This document shows positions 1 to 10,769 of a stretch of 64,000 nucleotides of DNA, in pieces. Numbering within the stretch: position 1 is the first letter of the stretch; each line of letters begins with the position of its first letter. The notes under the pieces were generated by a model, which saw only the letters and a program-made list of their open reading frames with translations, was not told the origin of the DNA and made no database searches. The translations under genes and the position numbers were made by a program. The DNA is taken from the NCBI RefSeq assembly GCF_014203155.1, contig NZ_JACHIK010000007.1, positions 62,001-126,000 of the forward strand, written 5' to 3'. Source of the stretch: Shinella fusca (GTDB lineage Bacteria; Pseudomonadota; Alphaproteobacteria; Rhizobiales; Rhizobiaceae).

Positions 1-106
1 GTTAAAATCGCCCGGAGCGCGTTCACCGCTTCTTAACGACCCCTTAAATCGCCGCATTTAAGGTCCACCGGACGGGCATATTCCCAGAGGGCTCATCCGA
101 CCGCTT

Positions 107-2329
107 ATGGCAGGCAACCGAAAATCCCAGCGCATCGAACCGTCCTTCCACGAAAGCGAAGGGCGCGAGGACGACGATTTCCACGTCGGCGCCGACGATC
201 GCGTGACCGGCGGCGGCGGGCGCAAGGGGCGGGGCAAGCCGGCGAAGGCCTCCCGCGGAAGGCGCGGCGCCGGCCGTCGGCGAGAACCCTCCCTTGGCTT
301 CTTCGGCCTCGTGCGCAGGCTCTTCTACTGGTGCATCGTGCTGGGCATCTGGGGCGCCATCGGCGTCGGCGGGCTCGTGCTCTACTACGGCGCACGCATG
401 CCGAGCGCCACGAGCTGGGCCATTCCCGCCCGTCCGCCGAACGTCAAGATCCTCGCGGTCGACGGCGCCATCATCGCCAACCGGGGCCTTACCGGCGGCG
501 AGGCGCTCTCGCTGGAGGACATGTCGCCCTATATCCCGCAGGCCGTCATCGCCATCGAGGACCGGCGCTTCTATTCCCATTTCGGCATCGATCCGCTCGG
601 CCTTGCCCGCGCGGTGATCACCAACATCGCCTCGGGCCGCACGGTGCAGGGCGGCTCCACGCTGACGCAGCAGCTCGCCAAGAACATGTTCCTCTCGCCC
701 GAGCGCACGCTGGAGCGCAAGGTGCAGGAGGTGCTGCTTTCCCTCTGGCTGGAGCACAAGTACACCAAGGACCAGATCCTTGCGATGTATCTCAACCGCG
801 TCTTCTTCGGCTCCAATTCCTATGGCGTGGAGGCGGCCTCGCGGCGCTATTTCAACAAGTCGGCGCGCGACGTGAACCTCGGCGAGGCGGCGGTTCTCGC
901 CGGTCTCCTCAAGGCGCCGTCGCGCCTTTCGCCCGCCCGCGACCCGGAGGCGGCGGAAGCGCGCGCGCAGGTCGTCCTCGGCGCGATGCGCGAGGAGGGC
1001 TACGTTACCGACGCCGAGATCAAGACCGCCATGTCGCAGACGCCGGCGCGCGCCAAGCGCTACTGGTCCGGCGCCGAGCACTATGCCGCCGACATGGTCA
1101 TGTCGCAGCTTCCCGGCATGATCGGCGACGTCACCGAGGACCTCGTCATCGACACGACGATCGACCTCGACCTCGAGAAGAAGGCCGACGAGGCCATCAA
1201 GGCGACGCTCGACAAGGACGGCGCCAAGCTCAACGCCTCGCAGGCCGCGCTCGTCTCCATCGACGGCACGGGCGCGATCCGGGCGCTGGTCGGCGGGCGC
1301 GACTATGCCGACAGCCAGTTCGACCGCGCCTCGAAGGCCAAGCGCCAGCCGGGCTCGGCGTTCAAGCCCTTCGTCTATGCGACGGCGCTCGAACAGGGCC
1401 GCTCGCCGCTCTCCGTGCGCAACGACGCGCCTGTGAAGATCGGCAAGTGGACGCCGGAGAACTACGACCAGAAATACCGCGGCGAGGTGACGCTCGCCAA
1501 CGCGCTCGCCCATTCGCTGAACACCATCGCCGCCCAGCTCGTCATGGAGGTGGGGCCGTCGGAGGTGGTCAAGCTTGCCAAGCGGCTCGGCATCGAATCG
1601 GAGCTGCAGGCGAACGCCTCCATCGCGCTCGGCACCTCGGAGGTGACGCTGGTGGAGCTGACCTCCGCCTACGCCCCCTTCATGAACGGCGGCTACAAGG
1701 CGACGCCCCACATCATCCGCCGCATCTCGACCGCCGACGGCAAGGTGCTCTACGAGAACACCTACGACAACCCGCCGCGCGTGCTTTCACCGGAGATCGT
1801 CTCCATGATGAACGGCATGATGGAGCGCGTCATCACCGAGGGCACCGGCAAGAACGCCCGCATCCCCGGCTGGCAGGCCGCCGGCAAGACCGGCACGACC
1901 CAGTCCTTCCGCGACGCGCTCTTCGTCGGCTACACGTCCAACCTGACGACGGGCGTGTGGTTCGGCAACGACGACGGCAAGTCGATGCGGCAGGTGACGG
2001 GCGGCGGGCTGCCCGCGAGGGCCTGGAGCCAGTTCATGATCGCCGCCCACAAGGGGCTTTCGCCCTCGCCGCTCTTCGGCACGGGCATCGGCCAGACGCC
2101 CGCGAACGAGGATACGAGGCCGGCGCCGGAGGGCGACCAGCTCTTCGACATCATCTCGCGCACGCTCGGCACCGAGGAGCGGCCGACCGACACCGGCGCG
2201 GCGGTGGCGACCGGCGAAGGCGGCGCCGTGGCGGTGGACGACGGGCTCGTGCCGCCGGCCGATGTCGGCAGCCGGCGGCAAACCGGCACCCACCGCACGA
2301 CCCTTCTCGACGTTCTTCTCGGAGGCTGA
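107..2329 (+). CDS. Penicillin-binding protein 1A family (bifunctional transglycosylase/transpeptidase)
   Basis: Inner-membrane class A PBP of 740 aa that polymerises lipid II into glycan strands and cross-links the peptides in the periplasm. Residues 1-60 are a charged, Arg/Lys-rich cytoplasmic tail. One membrane anchor follows at about 70-95. The glycosyltransferase 51 domain shows EDRRFYSHFGIDPLG near residue 150 and GGSTLTQQLAKN further on. The transpeptidase domain carries the SxxK serine at about 417 (GSAFKPF), an SxN motif (HSLNT) and KTGT at about 594 (AGKTGTTQ). All catalytic motifs are intact. The family's usual length is 700-850 aa. It could be called PbpC or MrcA in some annotations; the subfamily is not decided here. 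Confidence 0.93.
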   Translation: MAGNRKSQRIEPSFHESEGREDDDFHVGADDRVTGGGGRKGRGKPAKASRGRRGAGRRREPSLGFFGLVRRLFYWCIVLGIWGAIGVGGLVLYYGARMPSATSWAIPARPPNVKILAVDGAIIANRGLTGGEALSLEDMSPYIPQAVIAIEDRRFYSHFGIDPLGLARAVITNIASGRTVQGGSTLTQQLAKNMFLSPERTLERKVQEVLLSLWLEHKYTKDQILAMYLNRVFFGSNSYGVEAASRRYFNKSARDVNLGEAAVLAGLLKAPSRLSPARDPEAAEARAQVVLGAMREEGYVTDAEIKTAMSQTPARAKRYWSGAEHYAADMVMSQLPGMIGDVTEDLVIDTTIDLDLEKKADEAIKATLDKDGAKLNASQAALVSIDGTGAIRALVGGRDYADSQFDRASKAKRQPGSAFKPFVYATALEQGRSPLSVRNDAPVKIGKWTPENYDQKYRGEVTLANALAHSLNTIAAQLVMEVGPSEVVKLAKRLGIESELQANASIALGTSEVTLVELTSAYAPFMNGGYKATPHIIRRISTADGKVLYENTYDNPPRVLSPEIVSMMNGMMERVITEGTGKNARIPGWQAAGKTGTTQSFRDALFVGYTSNLTTGVWFGNDDGKSMRQVTGGGLPARAWSQFMIAAHKGLSPSPLFGTGIGQTPANEDTRPAPEGDQLFDIISRTLGTEERPTDTGAAVATGEGGAVAVDDGLVPPADVGSRRQTGTHRTTLLDVLLGG

Positions 2330-2437
2330 CGCCCGGCGCCGTCTTGACGCCCGTCAGGAAGCCCACCACATTGCCGGCGGAGCGTGCCGCATCGCGGCCG
2401 GAACGCTGATTTTGCGCGCCTTGCGGCCCTTCGATGT

Positions 2438-2466
2438 CTTGCAGTCGTCCGGAGGGCTCCTTATAT
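2438..2466 (+). promoter_or_regulatory. Candidate heat-shock (RpoH-type) promoter of dnaK
   Basis: A CTTGCAG box at 2438-2444 and a CCTTATAT box at 2459-2466 are separated by 14 bases, about 110 bases before dnaK. This resembles the sigma-32 type consensus (CTTGAA ... CCCCATnT) known for heat-shock genes, with mismatches in both boxes. It is a by-eye match only. The 2330-2578 gap holds nothing else I can name. Confidence 0.35.
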
Positions 2467-2578
2467 ACGCCGCAAAGCTAAGGGTTTGCCCCTCGGCTTT
2501 CTGGAAGACCATACCATTAGGGGCTGCCGAACGAATGCCTGAATGGGTTCCGGCAGTTCGCTTGAAGGAGAGAATGAC

Positions 2579-4489
<1,911 letters not shown>

Positions 4490-4503
4490 AGCCTCCTGAA
4501 CTG

Positions 4504-4526
4504 CCGGCCGCGCATGGCGCGGCCGG
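4504..4526 (+). terminator. Hairpin after dnaK
   Basis: A 9-bp GC stem, CCGGCCGCG / CGCGGCCGG, with a 5-base loop lies 14 bases after the dnaK stop. There is no T-run, so it may attenuate transcription or protect the dnaK mRNA end rather than fully terminate. This would give unequal dnaK:dnaJ expression. Confidence 0.5.
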
Positions 4527-4708
4527 TGCAACGGATAGCAAAAAGGCGGAAGTCAGCGCGAAGGGAAACAAGGCACCATGATCACTCCCGTTTACCGCGG
4601 TGGCGACATCATGGCCTTTCCTTCGCCCCGGCTTCCGCCTTTTCGCATGTGTAGCGCAAGGCAGTTCCGCAATAACAAGACCGTTCCCGCGAAACGGACG
4701 TGACCCGA

Positions 4709-5839
4709 ATGGCAAAAGCTGATTTTTACGAGACGCTGGGTGTCTCCAAGACCGCCGACGAGAAGGAGCTGAAAAGCGCCTTCCGCAAGATGGCGATGAA
4801 ATACCATCCCGACAAGAATCCGGGCGATGCCTCCGCCGAGCAGAAGTTCAAGGACGTCAACGAAGCCTACGAGATGCTGAAGGACCCGCAGAAGCGCGCG
4901 GCCTACGATCGCTACGGCCATGCGGCCTTCGAGCAGGGCGGCATGGGCGGCGGCTTCGGCGGCGGCGGTTTCGGTGGCGGCGGCTTTTCCGACATCTTCG
5001 AGGACATCTTCGGCGAGATGATGGGCGGCGGGCGCCAGCGGCGCTCTTCGGGCGGGCGCGAGCGCGGCGGCGATCTTCGCTACAACATGGAGATCTCGCT
5101 GGAAGAGGCCTATGCCGGCAAGACCGCGCAGATCCGCGTGCCGACGTCGATCACCTGCGACGTCTGTTCCGGCTCGGGTGCCAAGCCCGGCACCAGCCCC
5201 AAGACCTGCGCCACCTGCCACGGCGCCGGCCGCGTGCGCGCCGCTCAGGGGTTCTTCTCCATCGAGCGCACCTGCCCGACCTGCCACGGCCGCGGCCAGA
5301 CGATCAGCGACCCCTGCACGAAGTGCCACGGCCAGGGCCGCGTCACGGAAGAGCGCTCGCTGTCGGTCAACATCCCGGCCGGCATCGAGGACGGCACGCG
5401 CATCCGCCTTGCCGGCGAAGGCGAGGCGGGCCTGCGCGGCGGGCCGGCGGGCGACCTCTACATCTTCCTGTCGGTCAAGCCGCACGAGTTCTTCCAGCGC
5501 GACGGGGCGGACCTCTACTGCGCCGTGCCGATCTCGATGACGACGGCGGCCCTCGGCGGCACCTTCGACGTGGCGACGCTCGACGGCACGAAGTCGCGCG
5601 TCTCGGTGCCGGAAGGCACCCAGGCCGGAAAGCAGTTCCGCCTGAAGGGCAAGGGCATGCCGGTGCTGCGCTCCGCGCAGGTCGGCGACCTCTATATCCA
5701 GATCCAGATCGAGACGCCGCAGAAGCTCACCAAGCGCCAGCGCGAGCTCCTGAAGGAATTCGAGGAGATCTCCTCCAAGGAGAACAACCCCGAATCTGCC
5801 GGTTTCTTCGCGCGGATGAAGGAGTTCTTCGAGGGGTGA
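4709..5839 (+). CDS. dnaJ: Co-chaperone DnaJ (Hsp40, type I)
   Basis: J-domain partner of DnaK, 376 aa. The start [12 protein letters not shown] at 4709 matches the family; an upstream in-frame GTG at 4700 adds only three residues. The HPD motif that stimulates DnaK ATPase is at residues 33-35 (YHPDKNPGD). A Gly/Phe-rich linker follows at about 75-100. Four CxxCxGxG zinc modules lie at about 150-210 ([32 protein letters not shown]), followed by the C-terminal client-binding domains. All type I elements are present. A rho-independent terminator stands immediately downstream. Confidence 0.98.
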   Translation: MAKADFYETLGVSKTADEKELKSAFRKMAMKYHPDKNPGDASAEQKFKDVNEAYEMLKDPQKRAAYDRYGHAAFEQGGMGGGFGGGGFGGGGFSDIFEDIFGEMMGGGRQRRSSGGRERGGDLRYNMEISLEEAYAGKTAQIRVPTSITCDVCSGSGAKPGTSPKTCATCHGAGRVRAAQGFFSIERTCPTCHGRGQTISDPCTKCHGQGRVTEERSLSVNIPAGIEDGTRIRLAGEGEAGLRGGPAGDLYIFLSVKPHEFFQRDGADLYCAVPISMTTAALGGTFDVATLDGTKSRVSVPEGTQAGKQFRLKGKGMPVLRSAQVGDLYIQIQIETPQKLTKRQRELLKEFEEISSKENNPESAGFFARMKEFFEG

Positions 5840-5869
5840 ACACCTTCGGGACGCGTCTTCCAGATGGAG

Positions 5870-5897
5870 CCGGGGTGCAGAGCACCCCGGCTTTTTT
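5870..5897 (+). terminator. Rho-independent terminator of dnaJ
   Basis: A perfect 9-bp stem, CCGGGGTGC / GCACCCCGG, with loop AGA is followed by CTTTTTT at 5891-5897. The T-run overlaps the stop codon of the converging small membrane-protein gene. Confidence 0.9.
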
Positions 5898-6130
5898 CAT
5901 GCCGCGCGCAGGATGAAGTTCGCAAAGCGCTTCTGCACGAAGGGCGTGATGACGAAGACCATCGCGAAGACCATGATCGGTGCGATGAGCGCCGTGCGCT
6001 GCCAGGTCGTCCAGCCGTCGGTGAGCGGCAGCACGATATAGAGGATCGCGGTGATCAGCGGATAGACCGGCAGGAGCAGGGCGAGCGCGAGGTGCAGTTT
6101 CGAGAGCTTGCGGGGAGCGGGACTGGTCAT
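5897..6130 (-). CDS. Small two-helix membrane protein (DUF2798-like)
   Basis: A 77-aa protein with a short basic N-terminus (MTSPAPRKLSKLH) and two hydrophobic segments at about 13-34 and 44-66, separated by the polar turn PLTDGWTTWQRT. Size and layout resemble the small DUF2798-type inner-membrane proteins, but I cannot confirm the family. It is transcribed divergently from the TetR-type gene at 6230, and a large perfect inverted repeat sits 20 bases before its start. The repressor therefore very probably controls it. Its function is unknown; many TetR-linked small membrane proteins are stress- or efflux-related. Convergent with dnaJ. Confidence 0.75.
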   Translation of the reverse strand: MTSPAPRKLSKLHLALALLLPVYPLITAILYIVLPLTDGWTTWQRTALIAPIMVFAMVFVITPFVQKRFANFILRAA

Positions 6131-6149
6131 GGGAGCAACCTTTATAAAA

Positions 6150-6187
6150 ACGGAACGTTTCGTTTATATAGAAACGAAACGTTCCGT
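6150..6187. promoter_or_regulatory. Operator palindrome between divergent TetR gene and small membrane protein
   Basis: Two perfect 16-base arms (left arm ACGGAACGTTTCGTTT, 6150-6165; right arm 6172-6187) flank a 6-base AT-rich centre ATATAG. Each arm contains AACGTTTCGTTT-type sequence. Length and symmetry suit binding by one or two TetR dimers. It lies 20 bases upstream of the minus-strand gene and 43 bases upstream of the TetR start, so one site could repress both promoters. Confidence 0.85.
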
Positions 6188-6229
6188 TCAAGCCCTTTCC
6201 GTGCTAGAAGCGGGAAAAAGGAAAAGGCC

Positions 6230-6832
6230 ATGACCGAGACAGACGAAGCCAGCCCCGCCCGCCGCTCCATCGGCGCAACGCGCAATCCGGCGAGCCAGGA
6301 CGCGATTCTCGCGGCCGCGGAGGCGGTGCTTCTGGAAAACGGGCTCGGCGGCTTCTCCATCGAGGCGGTGGCGCGGCGCGCGCGCGCAGGCAAGCCGACG
6401 ATCTATCGCTGGTGGCCCTCGCAGGCCGCCCTTTTGTTCGACGTCTACCACAACCGCAAGCGCATCAATTTCATTCACCCCGACACGGGCAATGTGCGCG
6501 ACGACCTGCGCGCCTATCTCTCCGGCCTGTTGCAGACATGGCGGGAGGGCGGCAGCGGCGAGGTCTTCCGCAGCCTCGTCGCCAAGGCGCAGGGCGAGCC
6601 CGCCGCGCTTGCCGCGCTTTCGGCCTATATGGCGGAGCGGCGCGAACAGAGCGGCAGGATCATCGAGAAGGCGCAGACGCGCGGCGAGGTGCGGGCGGAC
6701 GTGGCGCCCACGCTGGTCCCCGAGTTGCTCTCCAGCTTCGCCTGGGGGCGGCTGCTCACCGAGCGGCTGGACGTTTCCGATGCCGAGATCGACGCGGTGG
6801 TCGATGCGGTGCTGTCCGGCATCAAGCCCTGA
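6230..6832 (+). CDS. TetR/AcrR family transcriptional regulator
   Basis: A 200-aa repressor with the usual TetR size. The N-terminal helix-turn-helix region (about residues 20-65) reads AILAAAEAVLLENGLGGFSI then VARRARAGKPTIYRWWPS, the typical TetR recognition helix with TIYRWW. The rest is the variable ligand-binding and dimer domain. ATG 6230 is chosen because it follows a purine-rich stretch (GGGAAAAAGGAAAAGG) and begins just before the conserved domain. The larger in-frame ORF from 5864 would run through dnaJ's terminator and the operator. The ligand is unknown. It is expected to repress itself and the divergent small membrane protein. Confidence 0.9.
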   Translation: MTETDEASPARRSIGATRNPASQDAILAAAEAVLLENGLGGFSIEAVARRARAGKPTIYRWWPSQAALLFDVYHNRKRINFIHPDTGNVRDDLRAYLSGLLQTWREGGSGEVFRSLVAKAQGEPAALAALSAYMAERREQSGRIIEKAQTRGEVRADVAPTLVPELLSSFAWGRLLTERLDVSDAEIDAVVDAVLSGIKP

Positions 6833-6836
6833 GGCT

Positions 6837-7514
6837 TCAATTATCGCCTTGCAGCAGCACCAGCGTCCCGTCGGCGTTCACCCGGGTCGTGACGCCCTCG
6901 TAGCTCTTCAGCCGCGGATGGCTCGTCTCGATCGGGTGGTGGTGCGTCGCCGTCATCACCGCGACATGGGCGCCCGCGCCTTCGCCCGCCAGGATGCCGG
7001 CCGGCACGTCCTCGAAGACGAGGCAGTCGGCCGGGTCGACGCCGAGCTTTCCGGCGCCGAGGATATAGCCGTCCGGCGCGGGCTTGCCCTTCGTGATGTC
7101 GTCGGCCGTCACGATGACGGTCGGCAGCGGGATGCCGGCGGCGGCAAGGCGGCGATGGGCAAGCGCCACCGGCGCGGAGGTGACGATGCCCCAGCGCCCG
7201 GCCGGAAGGGCGGAAAGGAAGGCGATCGCGCCGTCGATCGGCACGATGCCGTCCACGTCCTCCAGTTCGGCCATCTCCACCTCCTTCGCTTCCGTCACGG
7301 GATCGACGCCGGGCAGGCCGAGCCGCGTGATCGTGTCGATGCCGCGAACGCCGTGCATGGTCGGCAGGAAGGTGGCGACGTCCAGCCCGTGCTTCAGCGC
7401 CCAGCGCGTCCACACCCGCTCGGTGGCGGGGATGGAGTTGATGATCGTGCCGTCCATGTCGAAGAGGAAGGCGGCGAAGCTGCGGTCGAAGACGGGACGG
7501 GGGGAAGAGGACAA
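6837..7514 (-). CDS. HAD-superfamily sugar-phosphatase-like hydrolase
   Basis: Predicted cytoplasmic phosphatase, 225 aa from the TTG at 7514. Motif I is FLFDMDGTIINS (nucleophile D19, acid/base D21), motif II IVTSAP, motif III the lysine in ITKGKPAPDGY, and motif IV FEDVPAGI, so the catalytic set is complete. The cap domain between motifs I and II resembles glycerol-phosphate and sugar-phosphate phosphatases (GPP/YfbT type), but the substrate is not readable. No ATG lies before motif I. TTG 7514 has a GCAGG ribosome-like site; a TTG at 7550 is an alternative adding 12 residues. It converges on the TetR gene with a 4-base gap. Confidence 0.85.
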   Translation of the reverse strand: MSSSPRPVFDRSFAAFLFDMDGTIINSIPATERVWTRWALKHGLDVATFLPTMHGVRGIDTITRLGLPGVDPVTEAKEVEMAELEDVDGIVPIDGAIAFLSALPAGRWGIVTSAPVALAHRRLAAAGIPLPTVIVTADDITKGKPAPDGYILGAGKLGVDPADCLVFEDVPAGILAGEGAGAHVAVMTATHHHPIETSHPRLKSYEGVTTRVNADGTLVLLQGDN

Positions 7515-7671
7515 GGCGGAGGACCTGCTGGCTGGGAGGGGAGGACGCAAGGCGCGGGCGGGCCCTCCGCTTACCGCCTCCCGCCCGCGCCGGCAACCGC
7601 CCGCCCGTCCGCGCGATGCCGTTCCGGCTTTGCTGTTGCCCGATCCCCACGAATACTCTAGCTCTCAGCCC

Positions 7672-8796
7672 ATGCCGCACAAGGTCTCCCTCTCCCGCCT
7701 CAAGCTCACGGATTTCCGCAACTATGCGGGCCTGTCGCTTGCGCTCGACGGCCGGCATGTCGTGCTGACGGGGCAGAACGGGGCGGGCAAGACGAACCTC
7801 ATGGAGGCCGTCTCCTTCCTCTCGCCCGGCCGGGGCCTGCGCCGCGCGGCCTATGGCGACGTGCCGCGCGCCGGGGGCGAGGGCGGTTTTTCCGTCTTCG
7901 CCACGGTCGACGGCATGATGGGCGAGGTCGATATCGGCACCGGCACGGAAGGCGGCGAGGACGGCCAGGCGCGCAAGCTCCGCCTCAACGGCACGCCGGC
8001 ACGGACGGTCGACGAACTGCTGGAGCACCTGCGCGTCCTCTGGCTGACGCCGTCGATGGACGGGCTCTTCACCGGCCCCTCGGCCGACCGCCGCCGCTTC
8101 CTCGACCGCCTCGTCCTCTCGCTCGATCCGGGCCACGGGCGCCGGGCGGCGGATTTCGAGAAGGCGATGCGCGGCCGCAACCGGCTGCTCTCCGAAGGAA
8201 GGCCGGACCCCGCCTGGCTGACGGCGCTGGAAAGGCAGATGGCCGAGCTCGGCATTGCCATGGCCCATGCCCGCCACGAGCTCGTCAGCCTCCTCTCCGG
8301 CCTCGTCGAGGCCGCGCGCGACGACGGGCCGTTCCCCTCCGCCACCATGCGCCTTTCCGGTTTCCTCGACGAGGAGTGGCAGCGGCCGGCCTACGAGATC
8401 GAGGAGATCTACCTCGCCCTGCTGCAGGAGGGCCGCTACCGCGATGCGGCTGCCGGCCGCACGCTGGAAGGGCCGCACCGCGCCGATCTCCTCATCCGCC
8501 ACCGTGAGAAGGACATGGAGGCCGAGCGCTGCTCGACGGGCGAGCAGAAGGCGCTGCTCGTCGGCCTTATCCTCGCCCATGCCGGGCTCGTCACCGGCAT
8601 AACGGGCCATGCCCCGGTGCTGCTGCTCGATGAGATCGCCGCCCATCTCGACGAAGGCCGGCGCGCGGCGCTGTTCGACCGGGTGGACGCGCTCGGCGGC
8701 CAGGCCTTCATGACCGGCACGGACCGGGCGATGTTCGATGCGCTGGGCGAGCGTGCGCAATTCCTCACCGTCGCGAACGGAGGCATCCTGCCATGA
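7672..8796 (+). CDS. recF: DNA replication and repair protein RecF
   Basis: SMC-like ATPase of 374 aa that loads RecA at single-strand gaps with RecO and RecR. Walker A is GQNGAGKT at residues 34-41, preceded by LKLTDFRNY, the RecF hallmark. The signature STGEQKALLVGL and Walker B VLLLDEIAAHLDE are near the C-terminus. ATG 7672 gives MPHKVSLSRLKLTDF; no strong ribosome site is seen. Here recF is not beside dnaN/gyrB. Its stop overlaps the next gene by four bases (ATGA), so the two are translationally coupled. Confidence 0.95.
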   Translation: MPHKVSLSRLKLTDFRNYAGLSLALDGRHVVLTGQNGAGKTNLMEAVSFLSPGRGLRRAAYGDVPRAGGEGGFSVFATVDGMMGEVDIGTGTEGGEDGQARKLRLNGTPARTVDELLEHLRVLWLTPSMDGLFTGPSADRRRFLDRLVLSLDPGHGRRAADFEKAMRGRNRLLSEGRPDPAWLTALERQMAELGIAMAHARHELVSLLSGLVEAARDDGPFPSATMRLSGFLDEEWQRPAYEIEEIYLALLQEGRYRDAAAGRTLEGPHRADLLIRHREKDMEAERCSTGEQKALLVGLILAHAGLVTGITGHAPVLLLDEIAAHLDEGRRAALFDRVDALGGQAFMTGTDRAMFDALGERAQFLTVANGGILP

Positions 8797-9551
8797 CCGA
8801 TCCCCTGAGCCCCGAAGAGATCGACCGCTACCGCCGCCACATCGTGCTCGCCGAGATCGGCGGGGCGGGGCAGCAGAAGCTGAAGGCCGCCAATGTGCTG
8901 ATCGTCGGCGCCGGAGGCCTCGGCGCGCCGGTCATCCAGTATCTCGCCGCCGCCGGCATCGGCCATATCGGCGTCCTCGACGACGACACGGTCTCGCTCT
9001 CCAACCTCCAGCGCCAGGTGATCCACGACACCGCCGGCCTCGGCACGGCGAAGATCGAAAGCGCCGAAGCCGCCGTCGCCCGGCTCAACCCGCATGTGCG
9101 CTTTTCCGGCATGCCCGAGCGGCTGACGGCGGAAAACGCGCCGCGCCTCCTTGCCGGCTACGATCTCCTCATCGACGGTTCGGACAATTTCGACACGCGC
9201 TATGCGTCTGCGGACGCGGCCGAGGCCGCGCGCATCCCCCTCGTCACCGGCGCCGTCGGCCGTTTCGACGGCTCGCTGACGGTACTGAAGCCCTACGAGG
9301 CCGGCCCGGACGGCACGCTGAACCCCGGCTACCGCGATCTCTTCCCGTCCGCCCCGCCGCCCGGCGTCGTGCCCGCCTGCGCCGAAGCCGGCATCGTCGG
9401 CGCGCTGACGGGCGTCATCGGCACGCTGATGGCGATGGAAGTGATCAAGCTCGTCACGGGCGCCGGCGAGCCGCTGGTCGGCCGGCTGCTGCTCTACGAC
9501 GGGCTGGCGGCGCGGTTCGAGACGCTGAAATACCGGCGGCGGAAGGGCTGA
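8793..9551 (+). CDS. MoeB/ThiF/HesA-type adenylyltransferase
   Basis: E1-like enzyme, 252 aa, that adenylates the C-terminal glycine of a ubiquitin-like sulfur carrier (MoaD or ThiS type). It shows the nucleotide motif VLIVGAGGLGAP (36-46), SNLQRQV (70-76) and the candidate catalytic Cys196 in PACAEAGIVGAL. The zinc-binding CxxC pairs usual in MoeB are missing: the first site reads GYRD (179-182) and the C-terminus ends YRRRKG with no second pair. It is coupled to recF by an ATGA overlap, a common rhizobial pairing. Whether it serves molybdopterin or thiamine synthesis cannot be told. Confidence 0.88.
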   Translation: MTDPLSPEEIDRYRRHIVLAEIGGAGQQKLKAANVLIVGAGGLGAPVIQYLAAAGIGHIGVLDDDTVSLSNLQRQVIHDTAGLGTAKIESAEAAVARLNPHVRFSGMPERLTAENAPRLLAGYDLLIDGSDNFDTRYASADAAEAARIPLVTGAVGRFDGSLTVLKPYEAGPDGTLNPGYRDLFPSAPPPGVVPACAEAGIVGALTGVIGTLMAMEVIKLVTGAGEPLVGRLLLYDGLAARFETLKYRRRKG

Positions 9552-9583
9552 TTGAATTTTGCGGGTGTAAGCGGCACGGCCGC

Positions 9584-10588
9584 CTATACCCGCCCCGGCA
9601 GCACGCGGTCCGGCGGGCGGTGGCCGTCGAAGAAGGTGCGGATGTTGATCACCACCTTCTCGCCCATGTCGATGCGCCCCTCGATCGTCGCCGAGCTCAT
9701 ATGCGGCAGCAGCACGACCTTGCCCTCGGCGGCGAGCTTCAGGAGCTTGGGGTTGACCGAGGGCTCGTGCTCGAACACGTCGAGGCCGGCCCCGGCGATG
9801 CGGCCCTCGCGCAGGCACTTGATCAGCGCCGCCTCGTCGATGATGCCGCCGCGCGCCGTGTTGACGATGTAGCTCGTCGGCTGCATCAGCTCCAGCCGCC
9901 GGGCCGAGAGCAGGTGGAAGGTGGCGGGCGTCGACGGGCAGTTGACCGAGACGATGTCGACGCGGGCGAGCATCTGGTCGAGGCTGTCCCAGTAGGTCGC
10001 CTCCAAGGCGTCCTCGGTGTCCGGGCGCACGCGGTTGCGGTTGTGGTAGTGGATGGAAAGGCCGAAGGCCTTGGCGCGCTTGGCGACGGCCGTGCCGATA
10101 CGGCCCATGCCGACGATGCCGAGCCGCTTGCCCGAGATGCGCCGGCCGAGCATCCAGGTCGGCGACCAGCCGGCCCATTCGCCCTTGCGGTCGGTGAGGA
10201 TGCGCGCGCCCTCGGCAAGCCGGCGCGGCACGGCGAGCATCAGCGCCATGGTCATGTCGGCCGTGTCCTCGGTCAGCACGTTCGGCGTGTTGGTGACGGT
10301 GATGCCCTTTCGCGCGGCCGCCTCCACGTCGACATTGTCGACGCCGTTGGAAAAGCAGGCGATCAGCTTCAGTTGCGGGCCGGCCTGCTCGATCAGCGCG
10401 GCGTCGATCCGGTCGGTCAGCGTCGGCACCAGCACGTCCGCGCTCTTGACCGCGGCGACGAGCTCGGGCTGGCTGCGCGGGGTGTCGTCGATGTTGAGTT
10501 CGGCGTCGAACAGCTCGCGCATCCGGGTCTCCACCACCTCGGGCAGGCGGCGGGTGATGTAGACCTTCGGTTTTTTCTTCTGCGTCAT
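9584..10588 (-). CDS. D-isomer-specific 2-hydroxyacid dehydrogenase (glyoxylate reductase-like)
   Basis: NAD(P)-dependent oxidoreductase of 334 aa. The Rossmann fingerprint is GIVGMGRIGTAVAKRAKAFG in the middle. The catalytic Arg is in NTARGGIIDE, the Glu in FEHEP and the His in LLPHMSSAT. The substrate-side motif CFSNGVDNVD and the overall pattern fit the GyaR/glyoxylate reductase group. Probable role: reduction of glyoxylate or hydroxypyruvate in the cytoplasm. The start is ATG 10588. The 181-base gap before the next gene holds no clear element. Confidence 0.88.
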   Translation of the reverse strand: MTQKKKPKVYITRRLPEVVETRMRELFDAELNIDDTPRSQPELVAAVKSADVLVPTLTDRIDAALIEQAGPQLKLIACFSNGVDNVDVEAAARKGITVTNTPNVLTEDTADMTMALMLAVPRRLAEGARILTDRKGEWAGWSPTWMLGRRISGKRLGIVGMGRIGTAVAKRAKAFGLSIHYHNRNRVRPDTEDALEATYWDSLDQMLARVDIVSVNCPSTPATFHLLSARRLELMQPTSYIVNTARGGIIDEAALIKCLREGRIAGAGLDVFEHEPSVNPKLLKLAAEGKVVLLPHMSSATIEGRIDMGEKVVINIRTFFDGHRPPDRVLPGRV

Positions 10589-10769
10589 GGGATGTTCCGG
10601 CGTCCTGTTGACGGGTCCTTAACCAAGTTGGGCAAGGATTGCTTCATCAGGGGCATTTTCTACCAGACCCGGTCGCGAAGACAATCCGCCCTCTTGGCGG
10701 TTCCGGCGATTTGCCACCGCTGACCGGCCCGGCAGCCTGATGCCCTTTTCAGTCTAGTGCGGATTTTCC

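Noticed and set aside
5864-6229. N-terminal extension of the TetR gene from 5864
   Set aside because: It would overlap the dnaJ terminator, the divergent gene and the operator; ATG 6230 starts right before the HTH.
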